25,129 bases of DNA, from assembly GCA_018815265.1 (NCBI GenBank), contig JAHIYG010000277.1, forward strand, positions 1 through 25,129, read 5' to 3'. The position numbers were made by a program, and so were the translations under genes. Shown here piece by piece: positions 1-7,463 of this stretch (position 1 is the first letter of the stretch; each line of letters opens with the position of its first letter). This stretch comes from Candidatus Altarchaeota archaeon (lineage in GTDB: Archaea; Altiarchaeota; Altiarchaeia; IMC4; SCGC-AAA252-I15). The notes beneath the pieces were generated by a model, which was not told the origin of the DNA, ran no database searches, and saw only the letters and a program-made list of their open reading frames with translations.

Positions 1-401
1 CTGAAGCGCCCTTTGAAAACAACTACAACGGCTGCGAAGTCATTGGGGCCAACAACATCTCCCAGGATCCGCAGTACGGCAGCTACACACTTCAGGCCAG
101 CTCTCCCTGTATCAATGCGATACCCATTGGAAATCCGCCCAATGATCCGGTAACTGAAGACATAGATGGGACTGGCAGGCCCCAAGGTTCCGGGTTTGAT
201 ATGGGGTGCTACGAGTATGTTTATCAGACCCCCACCATCACATCCTTTATACCAACATCCGGCACCACAGGAACATCGGTCACCATTACCGGTACCAACT
301 TCACCGGGGCTACAGCCGTCGCGTTCGGGGGCACGGCAGCCTCCAGTTTCACGGTCAATTCTTCCACCCAGATCACTGCTACGGTCGGTTGTCAGATATA
401 G
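1..401 (+). pseudogene. C-terminal fragment of a beta-helix (choice-of-anchor Q-like) and IPT/TIG-domain surface protein
   Basis: The reading frame is open from the left window edge to a TAG at 399-401. The first part ends like the C-terminus of right-handed beta-helix proteins: SPCINA, then DIDGTGRPQGSGFDMGCYEY. An IPT/TIG immunoglobulin-like domain begins after it (TSGTTGTSVTITGTNFTGA, then VAFGGTAASSF and STQITATV) but stops about halfway through the usual 80-90 residues and ends abruptly in GCQI. Such proteins are normally secreted and bind or degrade polysaccharide, and TIG repeats are common in bacterial surface proteins. The stretch is visibly richer in G+C and uses different codons from everything downstream, with the break near base 385. 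I read it as a gene truncated by rearrangement, or as a chimeric contig join. The domain identity is fairly firm; the cause of the break is inference. Confidence 0.6.
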
Positions 402-521
402 GCAATTTTCCACTCGTGCAGTCATGGTAAATGCGGTTGCATCATATGAGAGGAGTAAAATTAAAAGAGTCGCTTTCAAAACATGATATGCCATGGTCTG
501 CATGATAGAATTTAGTTAATC

Positions 522-532
522 TTTAAGTAAAT
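522..532 (+). promoter_or_regulatory. TATA-like box for the mfnF1-mfnF2 unit
   Basis: TTTAAGTAAAT lies about 29 bases before the ATG at 556 in an AT-rich stretch. That spacing fits an archaeal TATA box driving a leaderless transcript. No Shine-Dalgarno motif is seen before this ATG, which agrees. Confidence 0.4.
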
Positions 533-555
533 ACCTAAATAATTCAGTATTTGAA

Positions 556-1599
556 ATGACTGATTCATGTGTATGTGCTGGGGTAGACATAGGCGGAGCT
601 AACCTTAAATGCTTTGTCTTTGAGCTCTACAAGGACGGCGGGTTCAAAAAACTATATTCAACTGTCCGGAGTTTTGAGCTTTCACTAGGTGATGCCTTAG
701 TGAAAATAAAAGAGGACGTGGGGGGAGTTGATGTTCTTGGCGTTACAAGCACAGCGGAATACAGCATGAGATACTTCAGGTCACTGGGTGATGGGATAAA
801 AAACTATGTTGATGACCTTATGCAGATGCATGTTCCCATCTACTGGATTACACTTGATGGGATATTTGTTAGAAACGAGCAGGCTCGCGATTACTATCGC
901 TTGGCTGCCGCCAACTGGGTTGCGTCATCTCTCTACATTGGGGAGAAAATCCCAAATTGCATACTGGTGGATGTAGGTAGCACAACAGCCGACGTAATAC
1001 CTATACTTGACGGTCGTCCTATCTCCATGGGGATTATGGATTTTGAAAGGCTCAGCTGCGGACAGCTGGTTTATACTGGTGTAATAAACACTCCGGTGGC
1101 TTCTATCTTAAGAGATATTAATGTCGGCGGAAAATCTGCGTGTGTGTCATCTGAGGTCTACTCAATATCGGCTGACGTGCATTTGATGCTGGGCAACATT
1201 AGCCAGAAAATATTTGAGGGTTATACCCACAATACTCCCCCAAGCGAATGCTATACCCGACTTGCCCACATGGTCTGCGCAGACGATGAACTTCTAAGGC
1301 GAGAGGACATTGCCTATATGGCGGAGCAAGTCTATGATAAGCAGGTAAGAGACATTGCAGAAGGCATAGAAGCGGTTTACAAATCTAATGCCGCCAGATT
1401 CGGCATATCAAGACCTCCTGTGGTAGTTGCTGGATTGGGTGCTGGTTTTCTCGCGGAAAAAGCAGCAAGAAAGGCTGGGTTTTCTGAAGTATTGCATGTC
1501 GGGAAAATGTTTGACGAGTGGTTTTCGATATCGTTGCCTGCTGCGTCTGTCGCATTACTTGCTGGCGAAAATTTTTTAGGTGTTTCAGATGAAGACTAG
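556..1599 (+). CDS. mfnF: MfnF-like hydantoinase/oxoprolinase-fold protein, paralog 1 (methanofuran biosynthesis)
   Basis: This 347-residue protein belongs to the hydantoinase/oxoprolinase-type ASKHA ATPase group known as H4MPT-linked C1 transfer proteins, which includes MfnF. MfnF couples the aminomethylfuran phosphate to glutamyl-tyramine in methanofuran synthesis. Visible marks are the N-terminal phosphate loop GVDIGGANLK, STAEY, AAANWVASS, the second nucleotide motif ILVDVGSTTADVIPI, QLVYTG, and RLAHMVCADD. Length is normal for the family. It is the first gene of a two-gene unit and overlaps the start of a second paralog by 11 bases. The mfnB and mfnE homologs just downstream on the other strand support a methanofuran role. 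Because two paralogs exist, it is uncertain which performs the canonical coupling, or whether both act together. Confidence 0.85.
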   Translation: MTDSCVCAGVDIGGANLKCFVFELYKDGGFKKLYSTVRSFELSLGDALVKIKEDVGGVDVLGVTSTAEYSMRYFRSLGDGIKNYVDDLMQMHVPIYWITLDGIFVRNEQARDYYRLAAANWVASSLYIGEKIPNCILVDVGSTTADVIPILDGRPISMGIMDFERLSCGQLVYTGVINTPVASILRDINVGGKSACVSSEVYSISADVHLMLGNISQKIFEGYTHNTPPSECYTRLAHMVCADDELLRREDIAYMAEQVYDKQVRDIAEGIEAVYKSNAARFGISRPPVVVAGLGAGFLAEKAARKAGFSEVLHVGKMFDEWFSISLPAASVALLAGENFLGVSDED

Positions 1600-2623
1600 G
1601 GTTTTGGGTTTGGACTTGGGTGGCCTGACAATAAAAGGGGTGGTTGTGGATGTGTTGTCTGACGGGAGCTACAAGTTTGTCTCTGAATTCAGCGAATTCT
1701 TCTACCCCCACAACCTTGAGGCCGTACTTTCTCAATATTCTGAAGATGCCGATGCTGTTGGCATTGCAAGCACAGCCGAATATGTATACCCTGATTATCC
1801 ACGGTTGTCTGACGGCATACGATTCTTTAGCGAAAAACTATCCAAAATCTTCAACAAAGATATCTTATGGATGAATCATAGCGGGTGCCTCACAGAAAAC
1901 AAGCATGTAATGCAGACGCCGTATGATGTAGCATCCACTAATTGGGTTGCTACATCCTATCTTCTAGGGGAGAAACTGAATGAATGCATTCTAGTAGATA
2001 TTGGCACAAGCTCAGCTGACGTGATACCAATCATTGGAGGATACCCTGCAGGTGATTGCAAATACGACTACCAGCGCCTCATAACCGGGGAACTGTTTTA
2101 TACTGGTGGGGTTTTCACGCAGATTTCAGCTATTGTGTCATGGCTTAATGTTGATGGGGTTAGGACTAGGGTATCATCAGAGTATTTTTGCAATTCAGGA
2201 GACATACATCTGATGCTTGGCAACATAGATGATAAAACACACAGTAAATACCTCCGCATGTTTATGGGGTTTTCAAATCCATGGGACTGCTATAACCGAT
2301 TAGCACACATGGTCTGCGCAGACGACAACATCCTTGACAGAGAGACGATGTTGGACATGGCTTCTCAAATTGAAAAAAAACAGATAGAAGACGTCGCTTC
2401 CTGCATTACCAAGGTATACACTAGGACAGAGGACATGTTTTCTGCGCATCCACCGATTGTTGTTGCCGGCTCGTCAAGCGCTTTCCTATGCGCCCCAGCA
2501 GCAAGGCATGCAGGATTTGAAAAAATAATAGGTTTTGGCAGCTTATTTGGGGGGATATCACATGCTGCTCCGGCATTGGCTGTTGGAGTGCTTTCCGGAA
2601 GAGAGATTTTAAATAGAGTGTAG
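1589..2623 (+). CDS. MfnF-like hydantoinase/oxoprolinase-fold protein, paralog 2
   Basis: A 344-residue tandem paralog of the preceding gene. It keeps the same framework: GLDLGGLTIK, STAEY, STNWVATS, ILVDIGTSSADVIPI, ELFYTG, HLMLGNI and RLAHMVCADD. It differs at several normally constrained spots: TSSAD replaces TTAD, TGGVFT replaces TGVINTP, and the C-terminal loop AGLGAGF becomes AGSSSAF. An in-frame GTG at 1580 is possible, but ATG at 1589 has AGGTG at 1578-1582, six bases upstream, so I prefer it. The start lies inside the upstream gene, implying translational coupling. The 3' end overlaps the convergent HisA-like gene by 15 bases. The family is clear. The exact substrate is not: it may form a heteromer with paralog 1, or act on a modified furan or tyramine intermediate. 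Confidence 0.8.
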   Translation: MKTRVLGLDLGGLTIKGVVVDVLSDGSYKFVSEFSEFFYPHNLEAVLSQYSEDADAVGIASTAEYVYPDYPRLSDGIRFFSEKLSKIFNKDILWMNHSGCLTENKHVMQTPYDVASTNWVATSYLLGEKLNECILVDIGTSSADVIPIIGGYPAGDCKYDYQRLITGELFYTGGVFTQISAIVSWLNVDGVRTRVSSEYFCNSGDIHLMLGNIDDKTHSKYLRMFMGFSNPWDCYNRLAHMVCADDNILDRETMLDMASQIEKKQIEDVASCITKVYTRTEDMFSAHPPIVVAGSSSAFLCAPAARHAGFEKIIGFGSLFGGISHAAPALAVGVLSGREILNRV

Positions 2624-3289
2624 CTCCTTTTCACCTATCTTCCCAGAGTGTATTGCAGAACCTACCAAAACCCCTTCTGCATCTGCATCTTTGAGTTTTC
2701 GTATGTCCTTAACATCCCTTATCCCGCATCCGTATACGACCCCCCTACCAATTCTTTCGCTTATTTTCTTAACTAACTCCAGGTTCGGGCCTGCGTTGGT
2801 ACCCACTATATCCAAATCCAAGACTATTATGTCCTTGAATGATGTTTTCCTCAACCAATCAGTCAATTCACCGAGGCTGAACCCGCACGCACTAATCAGG
2901 CTCCCGCCTTTTGTGTCTATGCTGAAGACGTATTCCTCATGGTTGACTACGTGGCTTATGTTTGCAAGTGATTCGCTCGATATTATCGGCGAGAAATCCC
3001 ACACCATATACTCTGGAACCCGTTTCAATCCGATATCTGCCATAACCTTTAGGTTTGTATTGGATGCTATCTCATTTATTTTCTTAATGTTTGGTCTGAC
3101 CCCTGTTATCGCATCCAAGTCGGCGATGTATATCTCCTCGAAACCCCTCTCTTCATATGCTTTAGCCAACTTTAGTGGGTCACATCCGCTGCAGACCACT
3201 GTTTCCAATGGCATGTATTGGCTTCGGTCGCCTTTCTTGGCATGGACTGCAATGCCACCCATCACATCCAAAACAGGTATTATCCTCAT
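2609..3289 (-). CDS. HisA/HisF-related TIM-barrel protein of the C1-cofactor cluster
   Basis: A 226-residue beta/alpha barrel of the HisA/HisF superfamily. Visible marks are IPVLDVMGG with the conserved early Asp, IADLDAITG, ADIGL, FSIDTKGG, LDLDIVGTNAGPN, YGCGIRD and the phosphate-binding GSAIHSG. A separate HisA/HisF-like family is known next to methanofuran and tetrahydromethanopterin genes in methanogens and methylotrophs, and this context (directly behind mfnB and mfnE) fits that rather than histidine synthesis. No other his gene is in the window. ATG overlaps the mfnB stop as ATGA, with a GAGGAG stretch just before it, so it is translationally coupled and last in the mfnE-mfnB-hisA-like unit. 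The reaction it catalyses in C1-cofactor metabolism is not established. Confidence 0.75.
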   Translation of the reverse strand: MRIIPVLDVMGGIAVHAKKGDRSQYMPLETVVCSGCDPLKLAKAYEERGFEEIYIADLDAITGVRPNIKKINEIASNTNLKVMADIGLKRVPEYMVWDFSPIISSESLANISHVVNHEEYVFSIDTKGGSLISACGFSLGELTDWLRKTSFKDIIVLDLDIVGTNAGPNLELVKKISERIGRGVVYGCGIRDVKDIRKLKDADAEGVLVGSAIHSGKIGEKELHSI

Positions 3290-3996
3290 AGCTCCTCAAT
3301 TAGAGACTTTAAAGTCCTCACTTTCATCTCAGACAGGGTAGACATTCTGTCTGAGTCTTTGCATACTGCCCCCCGGACGCCGACGACATCTGGCTTTAAC
3401 TTTGAAACTGTCATTATGTCCGTAACATCCAGTGAACCAGCCAATCCCACACCTATTTTTTTCTTTTTAGCTTTTTTCACGAAATCACCAACTTCATCTA
3501 AGCTCATATAATCCAAGAGCGTCCTTCCGTCCTTGTTTTTTGTGTCTACCATGACATAGTCTGCTTTGGCTGATTTTGCAGTGTCAACCAAAATCAAGGG
3601 GTCTATCGAGCCCACCAGCCTCCAGTCGCCGTATCCTGCTATCACAACCTTTATTCTCCTGTCATAGTCTTTGACTGCAGAGACTATCGCGTCACACATT
3701 TTTATTGCGTCTTCTTTTTCTTCGGCTCCGAAAATTCCAGCCTTGACGTAGTCTACTCCTAAACTGGCTACCCCCACTGCTGCAAGTGATGCGGTGCCAG
3801 GCAGGTTCGGCAGGTCTCCGATGGTTGCGCTAACCTCTATCCCCTCTGGGACAGCACTCCTGATTTTTTTTATAATCCATGGAAAATTAGCGCCCAAAGA
3901 GCCCTCCAACGGGTTTTTGACATCTATTATGTCTGCGCCGCCGTTGGCTGCGATTTCAGCTTCCACTTCGTCTTTCGGACTAACCAACAGTTTCAT
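3286..3996 (-). CDS. mfnB: MfnB, (5-formylfuran-3-yl)methyl phosphate synthase
   Basis: MfnB condenses two glyceraldehyde 3-phosphate molecules into the furan ring of methanofuran. The 236-residue protein is a TIM barrel of the former DUF556 family. From the ATG at 3996 the conserved lysines fall at the expected places: K27 in DIIDVKNPLEGSLGANFP, K85 in DYVKAGIFG, and K155 in VDTKNKDG. The first two are known catalytic lysines in the Methanocaldococcus enzyme. A TTG six bases further upstream is in frame, but ATG 3996 makes a clean ATGA overlap with the mfnE stop, matching the overlap at the other end of this gene. This is the most secure marker for methanofuran synthesis in the window. Confidence 0.92.
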   Translation of the reverse strand: MKLLVSPKDEVEAEIAANGGADIIDVKNPLEGSLGANFPWIIKKIRSAVPEGIEVSATIGDLPNLPGTASLAAVGVASLGVDYVKAGIFGAEEKEDAIKMCDAIVSAVKDYDRRIKVVIAGYGDWRLVGSIDPLILVDTAKSAKADYVMVDTKNKDGRTLLDYMSLDEVGDFVKKAKKKKIGVGLAGSLDVTDIMTVSKLKPDVVGVRGAVCKDSDRMSTLSEMKVRTLKSLIEEL

Positions 3997-4628
3997 ATGC
4001 AATCAACCACTGTCCCATAAACTACCCCTCCTCTCATGTAGTTTCTGAGTCTTTCAGGTTTTCTCCCATTTAGTATGATGCACCGGAGCTTATTACCTCT
4101 CAAGTATTTGTGGAGATTTCTGTCCACGCATGTCTCCCCAAGTGCTTTAAGCTCCTTGACACTTAATTGCTGTTGCAAAGTCTTTTTATGAAGTACGCCG
4201 TCTACATCCTTTAGGAGAATTAATTCCTTAGCATCTAACTTGCCTGCGGCATACGCTGCTACTGAGTCGGAGGTGTTGTCCCACGACGCATCCATGTCGC
4301 TTTTCAAAATATATCCTGCTGTCTGAAGCACTGGTATTTTGTTCCTGATTTTTTTAGCATCTTCTACATCCACGAGTTTGAATTTCTTGGACTGCCTAGC
4401 TAGCATCAAAGCCATCGCGTCCATGGCATGCAATGCCATCTCATGGGAAAGTTGCTCTCCTAAACTCAATCTTTTGTCAAGCTGCCTCACTGCATCAGCC
4501 AATTCTCCACCACCAACAACAATTGCGAAATCATGGTATACAGAAGCTTCAATCAAGGTATTCACTACCTTATCAAACACTTTCTTACTCTTTGTCAGAC
4601 TACCTCCGACCTTGACAACAAAAGCCAT
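3993..4628 (-). CDS. mfnE: MfnE, [5-(aminomethyl)furan-3-yl]methyl phosphate kinase
   Basis: A 211-residue amino-acid-kinase-fold protein. Marks are KVGGSL at residues 6-11, IVVGGGELAD, SHEMALHAMDAMA, WDNTSDSVAAYAAG and LLKDVDGV. In methanofuran synthesis MfnE phosphorylates aminomethylfuran phosphate to the diphosphate that MfnF uses. It is the first gene of the leftward unit mfnE-mfnB-hisA-like, and its stop overlaps the mfnB start by four bases. Length is normal for this small kinase family. Other amino acid kinases (for example isopentenyl phosphate or glutamate kinase) are longer or carry different substrate loops, and the neighbours favour MfnE. Confidence 0.88.
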   Translation of the reverse strand: MAFVVKVGGSLTKSKKVFDKVVNTLIEASVYHDFAIVVGGGELADAVRQLDKRLSLGEQLSHEMALHAMDAMALMLARQSKKFKLVDVEDAKKIRNKIPVLQTAGYILKSDMDASWDNTSDSVAAYAAGKLDAKELILLKDVDGVLHKKTLQQQLSVKELKALGETCVDRNLHKYLRGNKLRCIILNGRKPERLRNYMRGGVVYGTVVDCI

Positions 4629-4656
4629 GTCTTTGCTAATCTTTTTTCCATATGAC

Positions 4657-4668
4657 GAAATAAAATAC
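4657..4668 (-). promoter_or_regulatory. TATA-like box for mfnE-mfnB-hisA-like
   Basis: Read on the minus strand, GTATTTTATTTC is centred about 34 bases before the mfnE ATG (4628). This fits a leaderless or very short-leader archaeal promoter. Confidence 0.35.
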
Positions 4669-4915
4669 CATTGGCCTAAGAATGATTAATATTTAGTCCA
4701 TGGACCTGTAGGATTAGTTCATTTTTATTGTTCTAAATGCGAAGCTTAGGCATCTTGCGTCTAAGCTATTGTTTTCAACTGCTTATCCATATAGTCGATT
4801 TTGTTGCAGAAGAAGGCAGTCAGGGAATGCTATCTAAGGCCGTCAAGAACACGTTTGAGCTAAAAACATACCTTAAATTAAGGCTTTTATAAGAACTTTA
4901 GTAGTATTTTAGTAG

Positions 4916-4924
4916 TATATAAAT
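4916..4924 (+). promoter_or_regulatory. TATA-like box for the UbiA-like gene
   Basis: TATATAAAT is followed by a T-run and lies about 35 bases before the ATG at 4955. Just upstream is a near-perfect direct repeat of TTAGTAGTAT. Confidence 0.45.
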
Positions 4925-4954
4925 TTTTTATTGATTAATCTATTTAATCAAAAA

Positions 4955-5797
4955 ATGCGCAAAAAAAATTCACTGGTTGTAGAGTTCACAAAAAGGTTTA
5001 TTAAATTCTATCGGGTTAATGAGTGGCTGCATATTCTAGGATTAAGTATGCTGGGGTATTTTTATTCTACAAAAAGCCCACACAACCTGTTTTCTATTTT
5101 GTTACTCATGTTGATTTCATCGTTGTATCTTGCTTTTGGATATTCATCCAACTGCATACTCGGCAAATTAGGGAAAAAAACATCTTTGAGTGATGTAGTC
5201 ATTTCTATACTGCCCTGTCTGGCCGGGCTTATTATATCCTATGTAGTCTCTTTCTATATTTTTATCTCCTTTTTGTCTGGGGCCATAATAGCAGTACTGT
5301 ACTCTGGGCCGATAGTAAATTTTAAAGGCACCCCCTACATAAGCCTTCTCAGTAATTCGTCACTTTTTGTATTTCTACTGCTGTTTGGGATTTTCATGGG
5401 TGGCGGATACTTAGGTACTGAAACAGTACTTTTTCTATTAGTTGTATTCATGCTAATCATTCCATTCCAGATTGTTCATGAGATAGAGCATAGAAATGAA
5501 GACAAGAAAGACGGCCTTAAAACTACAGTCAACTCATTAAGCCTAATCAATGCGCGACATATAATTTTTATGTCAATTTTACTTGTGTGTGGAATAGTAT
5601 TGTTCATGAAAATCAATTATGCCCCTCCTTTATTTTTTGCCGAAGTCACCATACTATTTTGTATTTCTCTGCTGTCGAATATCTACTCACTTAGTTACAA
5701 TACTAGAGTGGCTCTATCATGCCGGAAATTCATGAGATTGGCTGGTATAGTCTACGGTGCTGTGGTATTGCTTCTTTTTATTAGGAATGGAATTTAG
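4955..5797 (+). CDS. UbiA-superfamily membrane protein with degenerate first Asp motif
   Basis: A 280-residue polytopic membrane protein. The UbiA prenyltransferase pattern is visible: a substrate loop VLYSGPIVNFKGTPYISLLSN (written with its family counterpart LYSGP-KG-P-LLTN in mind), and the second conserved motif HEIEHRNEDKKDGLKT at residues 175-190. The first motif, normally NDxxDxxxD, is replaced around residues 63-73 by SSNCILGKLGK, so the N remains but all the aspartates are gone. UbiA enzymes join prenyl diphosphates to acceptors using Mg bound by both motifs, so activity may be lost or changed. ATG 4955 is preferred over a TTG 24 bases upstream because of TATA spacing. The next gene is a membrane glycosyltransferase, so a role with lipid-linked sugars is possible but unproven. 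Confidence 0.75.
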   Translation: MRKKNSLVVEFTKRFIKFYRVNEWLHILGLSMLGYFYSTKSPHNLFSILLLMLISSLYLAFGYSSNCILGKLGKKTSLSDVVISILPCLAGLIISYVVSFYIFISFLSGAIIAVLYSGPIVNFKGTPYISLLSNSSLFVFLLLFGIFMGGGYLGTETVLFLLVVFMLIIPFQIVHEIEHRNEDKKDGLKTTVNSLSLINARHIIFMSILLVCGIVLFMKINYAPPLFFAEVTILFCISLLSNIYSLSYNTRVALSCRKFMRLAGIVYGAVVLLLFIRNGI

Positions 5798-5803
5798 TCT
5801 ATG

Positions 5804-5810
5804 TTTTTTT
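5804..5810 (+). terminator. T-run after the UbiA-like gene
   Basis: Seven T residues lie seven bases after the stop codon, before a further AT-rich stretch. Archaeal RNA polymerase can terminate on U-tracts alone, but this tract is short and the AT-rich DNA may instead be the promoter of the next gene. Confidence 0.25.
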
Positions 5811-5844
5811 GAATTATTTTATTTCCTATGACTAATTACTAATT

Positions 5845-7266
5845 GTGAAAAAAAAGAGAGTCCGGCATTTGATAATACTGGCGCTGGTCCTCATTTTATC
5901 ATTTCACATATCGCAATTGTATAGTTCACTTAGCACTAACGACTTTATCTTCGGTCCTCCAGTTAGCATTTTCCTGAAAGACACCTACCCCATTTATCAA
6001 TTTAATAAAGACGACATAAAACACATGGATGAACTATACTGGATGCAGAAGACATACATCTACTATCTCTTTAAAGAACGCAATTTTTCATTAGATGCGT
6101 GGGATCACCCATACATCTACGATCAACCCCCGTTGGGCAGGTACATACTGGGTTTTGGTTTGGAACTGTTGGGGGGGGAAGTAGCGACTACTGAAGGAGG
6201 TCTTATGCTGTGGGAAAAGTCGTGTATGAGGCGACTTTGGGTTAACATCAACGAGAGAGATTATGATTCTTATGGGACTGATATCCGCGGTCTTTTGGAA
6301 TATGAGGATTACCTTAGAAAAGGAATCCGCAATTCTAAGATTTCACCTTTGGATTTGAATTACTTATTAAAGGCAAGGGAGATAGTATTTTTCTTTGGCT
6401 TACTAACAACTTTGTTGGTAATGCTGTTGTGTTATATTCTCTCCAGGGATACTATTGCATCCTTGGTTTCTGGGCTGCTTTTTTTGGACAACGATATATC
6501 AAAACTCGCTTTTACTGCAGTATTGACTGAAACCATATGTGCTTTCTTCATGCTGGCAATTCTTTTCACTGTTTTTTTCTATTTCAGACATAAGAGGCAA
6601 TTACGCGAAATTATTCCGCCCCTGCTCATTGGAATATCTATTGGATTTGGTATAAGTGTAAAATTCACTGTTTTCCACATGTTGGTGACGACTTTGCTTG
6701 TCTTCGGCATATATCTCTTCATAACCTTGAATAAGGGGACAGATACTCACAATAAACATCATAATAAGAAAATATTCATGACATTCATCTGTCACGTGTT
6801 TCTGATTTTTTCAACATCTATTGCAGTGTTCATACTACTTAATCCATTTCTCTACTCTGACCCCCTAGGGAATACAATGGCTATGATTGACCATAGGGTT
6901 AAGTACATGGAATTACAATGGCTGCACCAGCAGGTCCCGATTGATTCAACTTGGGATGGATTTTTGAATATGTACCGGCGCGGAATCCTAAGAGATGACA
7001 CATCTGGCCCGTTCAAAAATATCGGCACGCTTGACCTACTATACACTTTCTGTGTGCTAGTTGGTTTAAAAGAATTGCTTGTAGGCTCTCGCATTGAAAT
7101 AAAGCAAGGGTCTGTGGGGAAGGCAACAATCGCTTTTGTATGGGCGCTGTCGACGTTTCTAGTCTTTACCGTGGGCGTTCATATGGATTGGACGAGATAC
7201 TACCTATCAGTAATTATGGTTTCAGCAACCCTATTCGGCATTGGATTACACAAACTAATCCACTAA
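5845..7266 (+). CDS. PMT/ArnT-type (GT39-like) polytopic membrane glycosyltransferase
   Basis: A 473-residue integral membrane protein with an N-terminal transmembrane helix (about residues 8-28), a large first external loop, and many later helices. The first loop carries the GT-C signature: an Asp-Glu pair in HMDELYWM (residues 60-67), then DAWDHPYIYDQPPLGRYILG at 84-103, the usual site for the lipid-phosphate sugar donor. FGISVKFT and FLLNPFLYSDPLG are also typical of the family. Members move a sugar from a polyprenyl phosphate to protein or lipid on the outer face of the membrane. GTG 5845 is the only sensible start, since an ATG at 5828 leads to a stop. It lies 47 bases behind the UbiA-like gene, and the two may be one unit. 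Acceptor and sugar are unknown. Confidence 0.8.
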   Translation: MKKKRVRHLIILALVLILSFHISQLYSSLSTNDFIFGPPVSIFLKDTYPIYQFNKDDIKHMDELYWMQKTYIYYLFKERNFSLDAWDHPYIYDQPPLGRYILGFGLELLGGEVATTEGGLMLWEKSCMRRLWVNINERDYDSYGTDIRGLLEYEDYLRKGIRNSKISPLDLNYLLKAREIVFFFGLLTTLLVMLLCYILSRDTIASLVSGLLFLDNDISKLAFTAVLTETICAFFMLAILFTVFFYFRHKRQLREIIPPLLIGISIGFGISVKFTVFHMLVTTLLVFGIYLFITLNKGTDTHNKHHNKKIFMTFICHVFLIFSTSIAVFILLNPFLYSDPLGNTMAMIDHRVKYMELQWLHQQVPIDSTWDGFLNMYRRGILRDDTSGPFKNIGTLDLLYTFCVLVGLKELLVGSRIEIKQGSVGKATIAFVWALSTFLVFTVGVHMDWTRYYLSVIMVSATLFGIGLHKLIH

Positions 7267-7293
7267 TGCTTTACATCCCACAATGATACACAT

Positions 7294-7337
7294 GGGCCCG
7301 CTGGGACTTCGCAAGACATTCGTCTTGCTTGCCCCAG
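7294..7337. repeat. tRNA-tail hairpin repeat, copy 1
   Basis: It begins with GGGCCCGCTGGGAC (7294-7307), which on the minus strand equals the 3' T-stem and acceptor strands of the neighbouring tRNA-Arg. A hairpin follows: GCAAGAC (7311-7317), loop ATTC, GTCTTGC (7322-7328), enclosed by CTGGG (7301-7305) pairing with CCCAG (7333-7337). It is followed by GGGTGCTAGTA, which resembles the GGGTACTGGTG after copy 2. It has no 5' tRNA half, so it is not a tRNA gene. Confidence 0.7.
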
Positions 7338-7377
7338 TGGGTGCTAGTAAGGAAGAGGTTAATAGATTGTAATGAAC

Positions 7378-7423
7378 GGGCCCGCTGGGACGTGCAAAAT
7401 CCATTAAGGATTTTGTGTCCCAG
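7378..7423. repeat. tRNA-tail hairpin repeat, copy 2
   Basis: This is the same GGGCCCGCTGGGAC block (7378-7391), 84 bases after copy 1 and 87 bases before the identical block inside the tRNA. The hairpin is longer and nearly perfect: CTGGGAC (7385-7391) with GTCCCAG (7417-7423), and CAAAATCC (7395-7402) with GGATTTTG (7408-7415) around loop ATTAA. The hairpin body has diverged from copy 1 while the outer stem and tRNA-like block are conserved. No long T-run follows, so it is not a plain terminator. Confidence 0.7.
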
Positions 7424-7463
7424 GGGGTACTGGTGACACCTTCTTGTTACAGTTGGTGTTAGG

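Larger units (their letters stand above)
4629..4954. other. Divergent intergenic region with palindromes
   Basis: This 326-base gap lies between the divergent mfnE and UbiA-like genes. It holds an inverted repeat GCTTAG (4744-4749) / CTAAGC (4761-4766) and a perfect palindrome CCTTAAATTAAGG at 4871-4883. A doubled TTAGTAGTAT unit runs directly into the UbiA-like TATA box. I see no coding potential in the stretch. The palindrome upstream of the TATA box could be an operator, but that is a guess. Confidence 0.4.

Noticed and set aside
7294..7463. Additional tRNA genes or pseudo-tRNAs downstream of tRNA-Arg
   Set aside because: The repeats share only the T-stem/acceptor 3' block. No 5' acceptor, D-arm or anticodon arm can be found at either copy.
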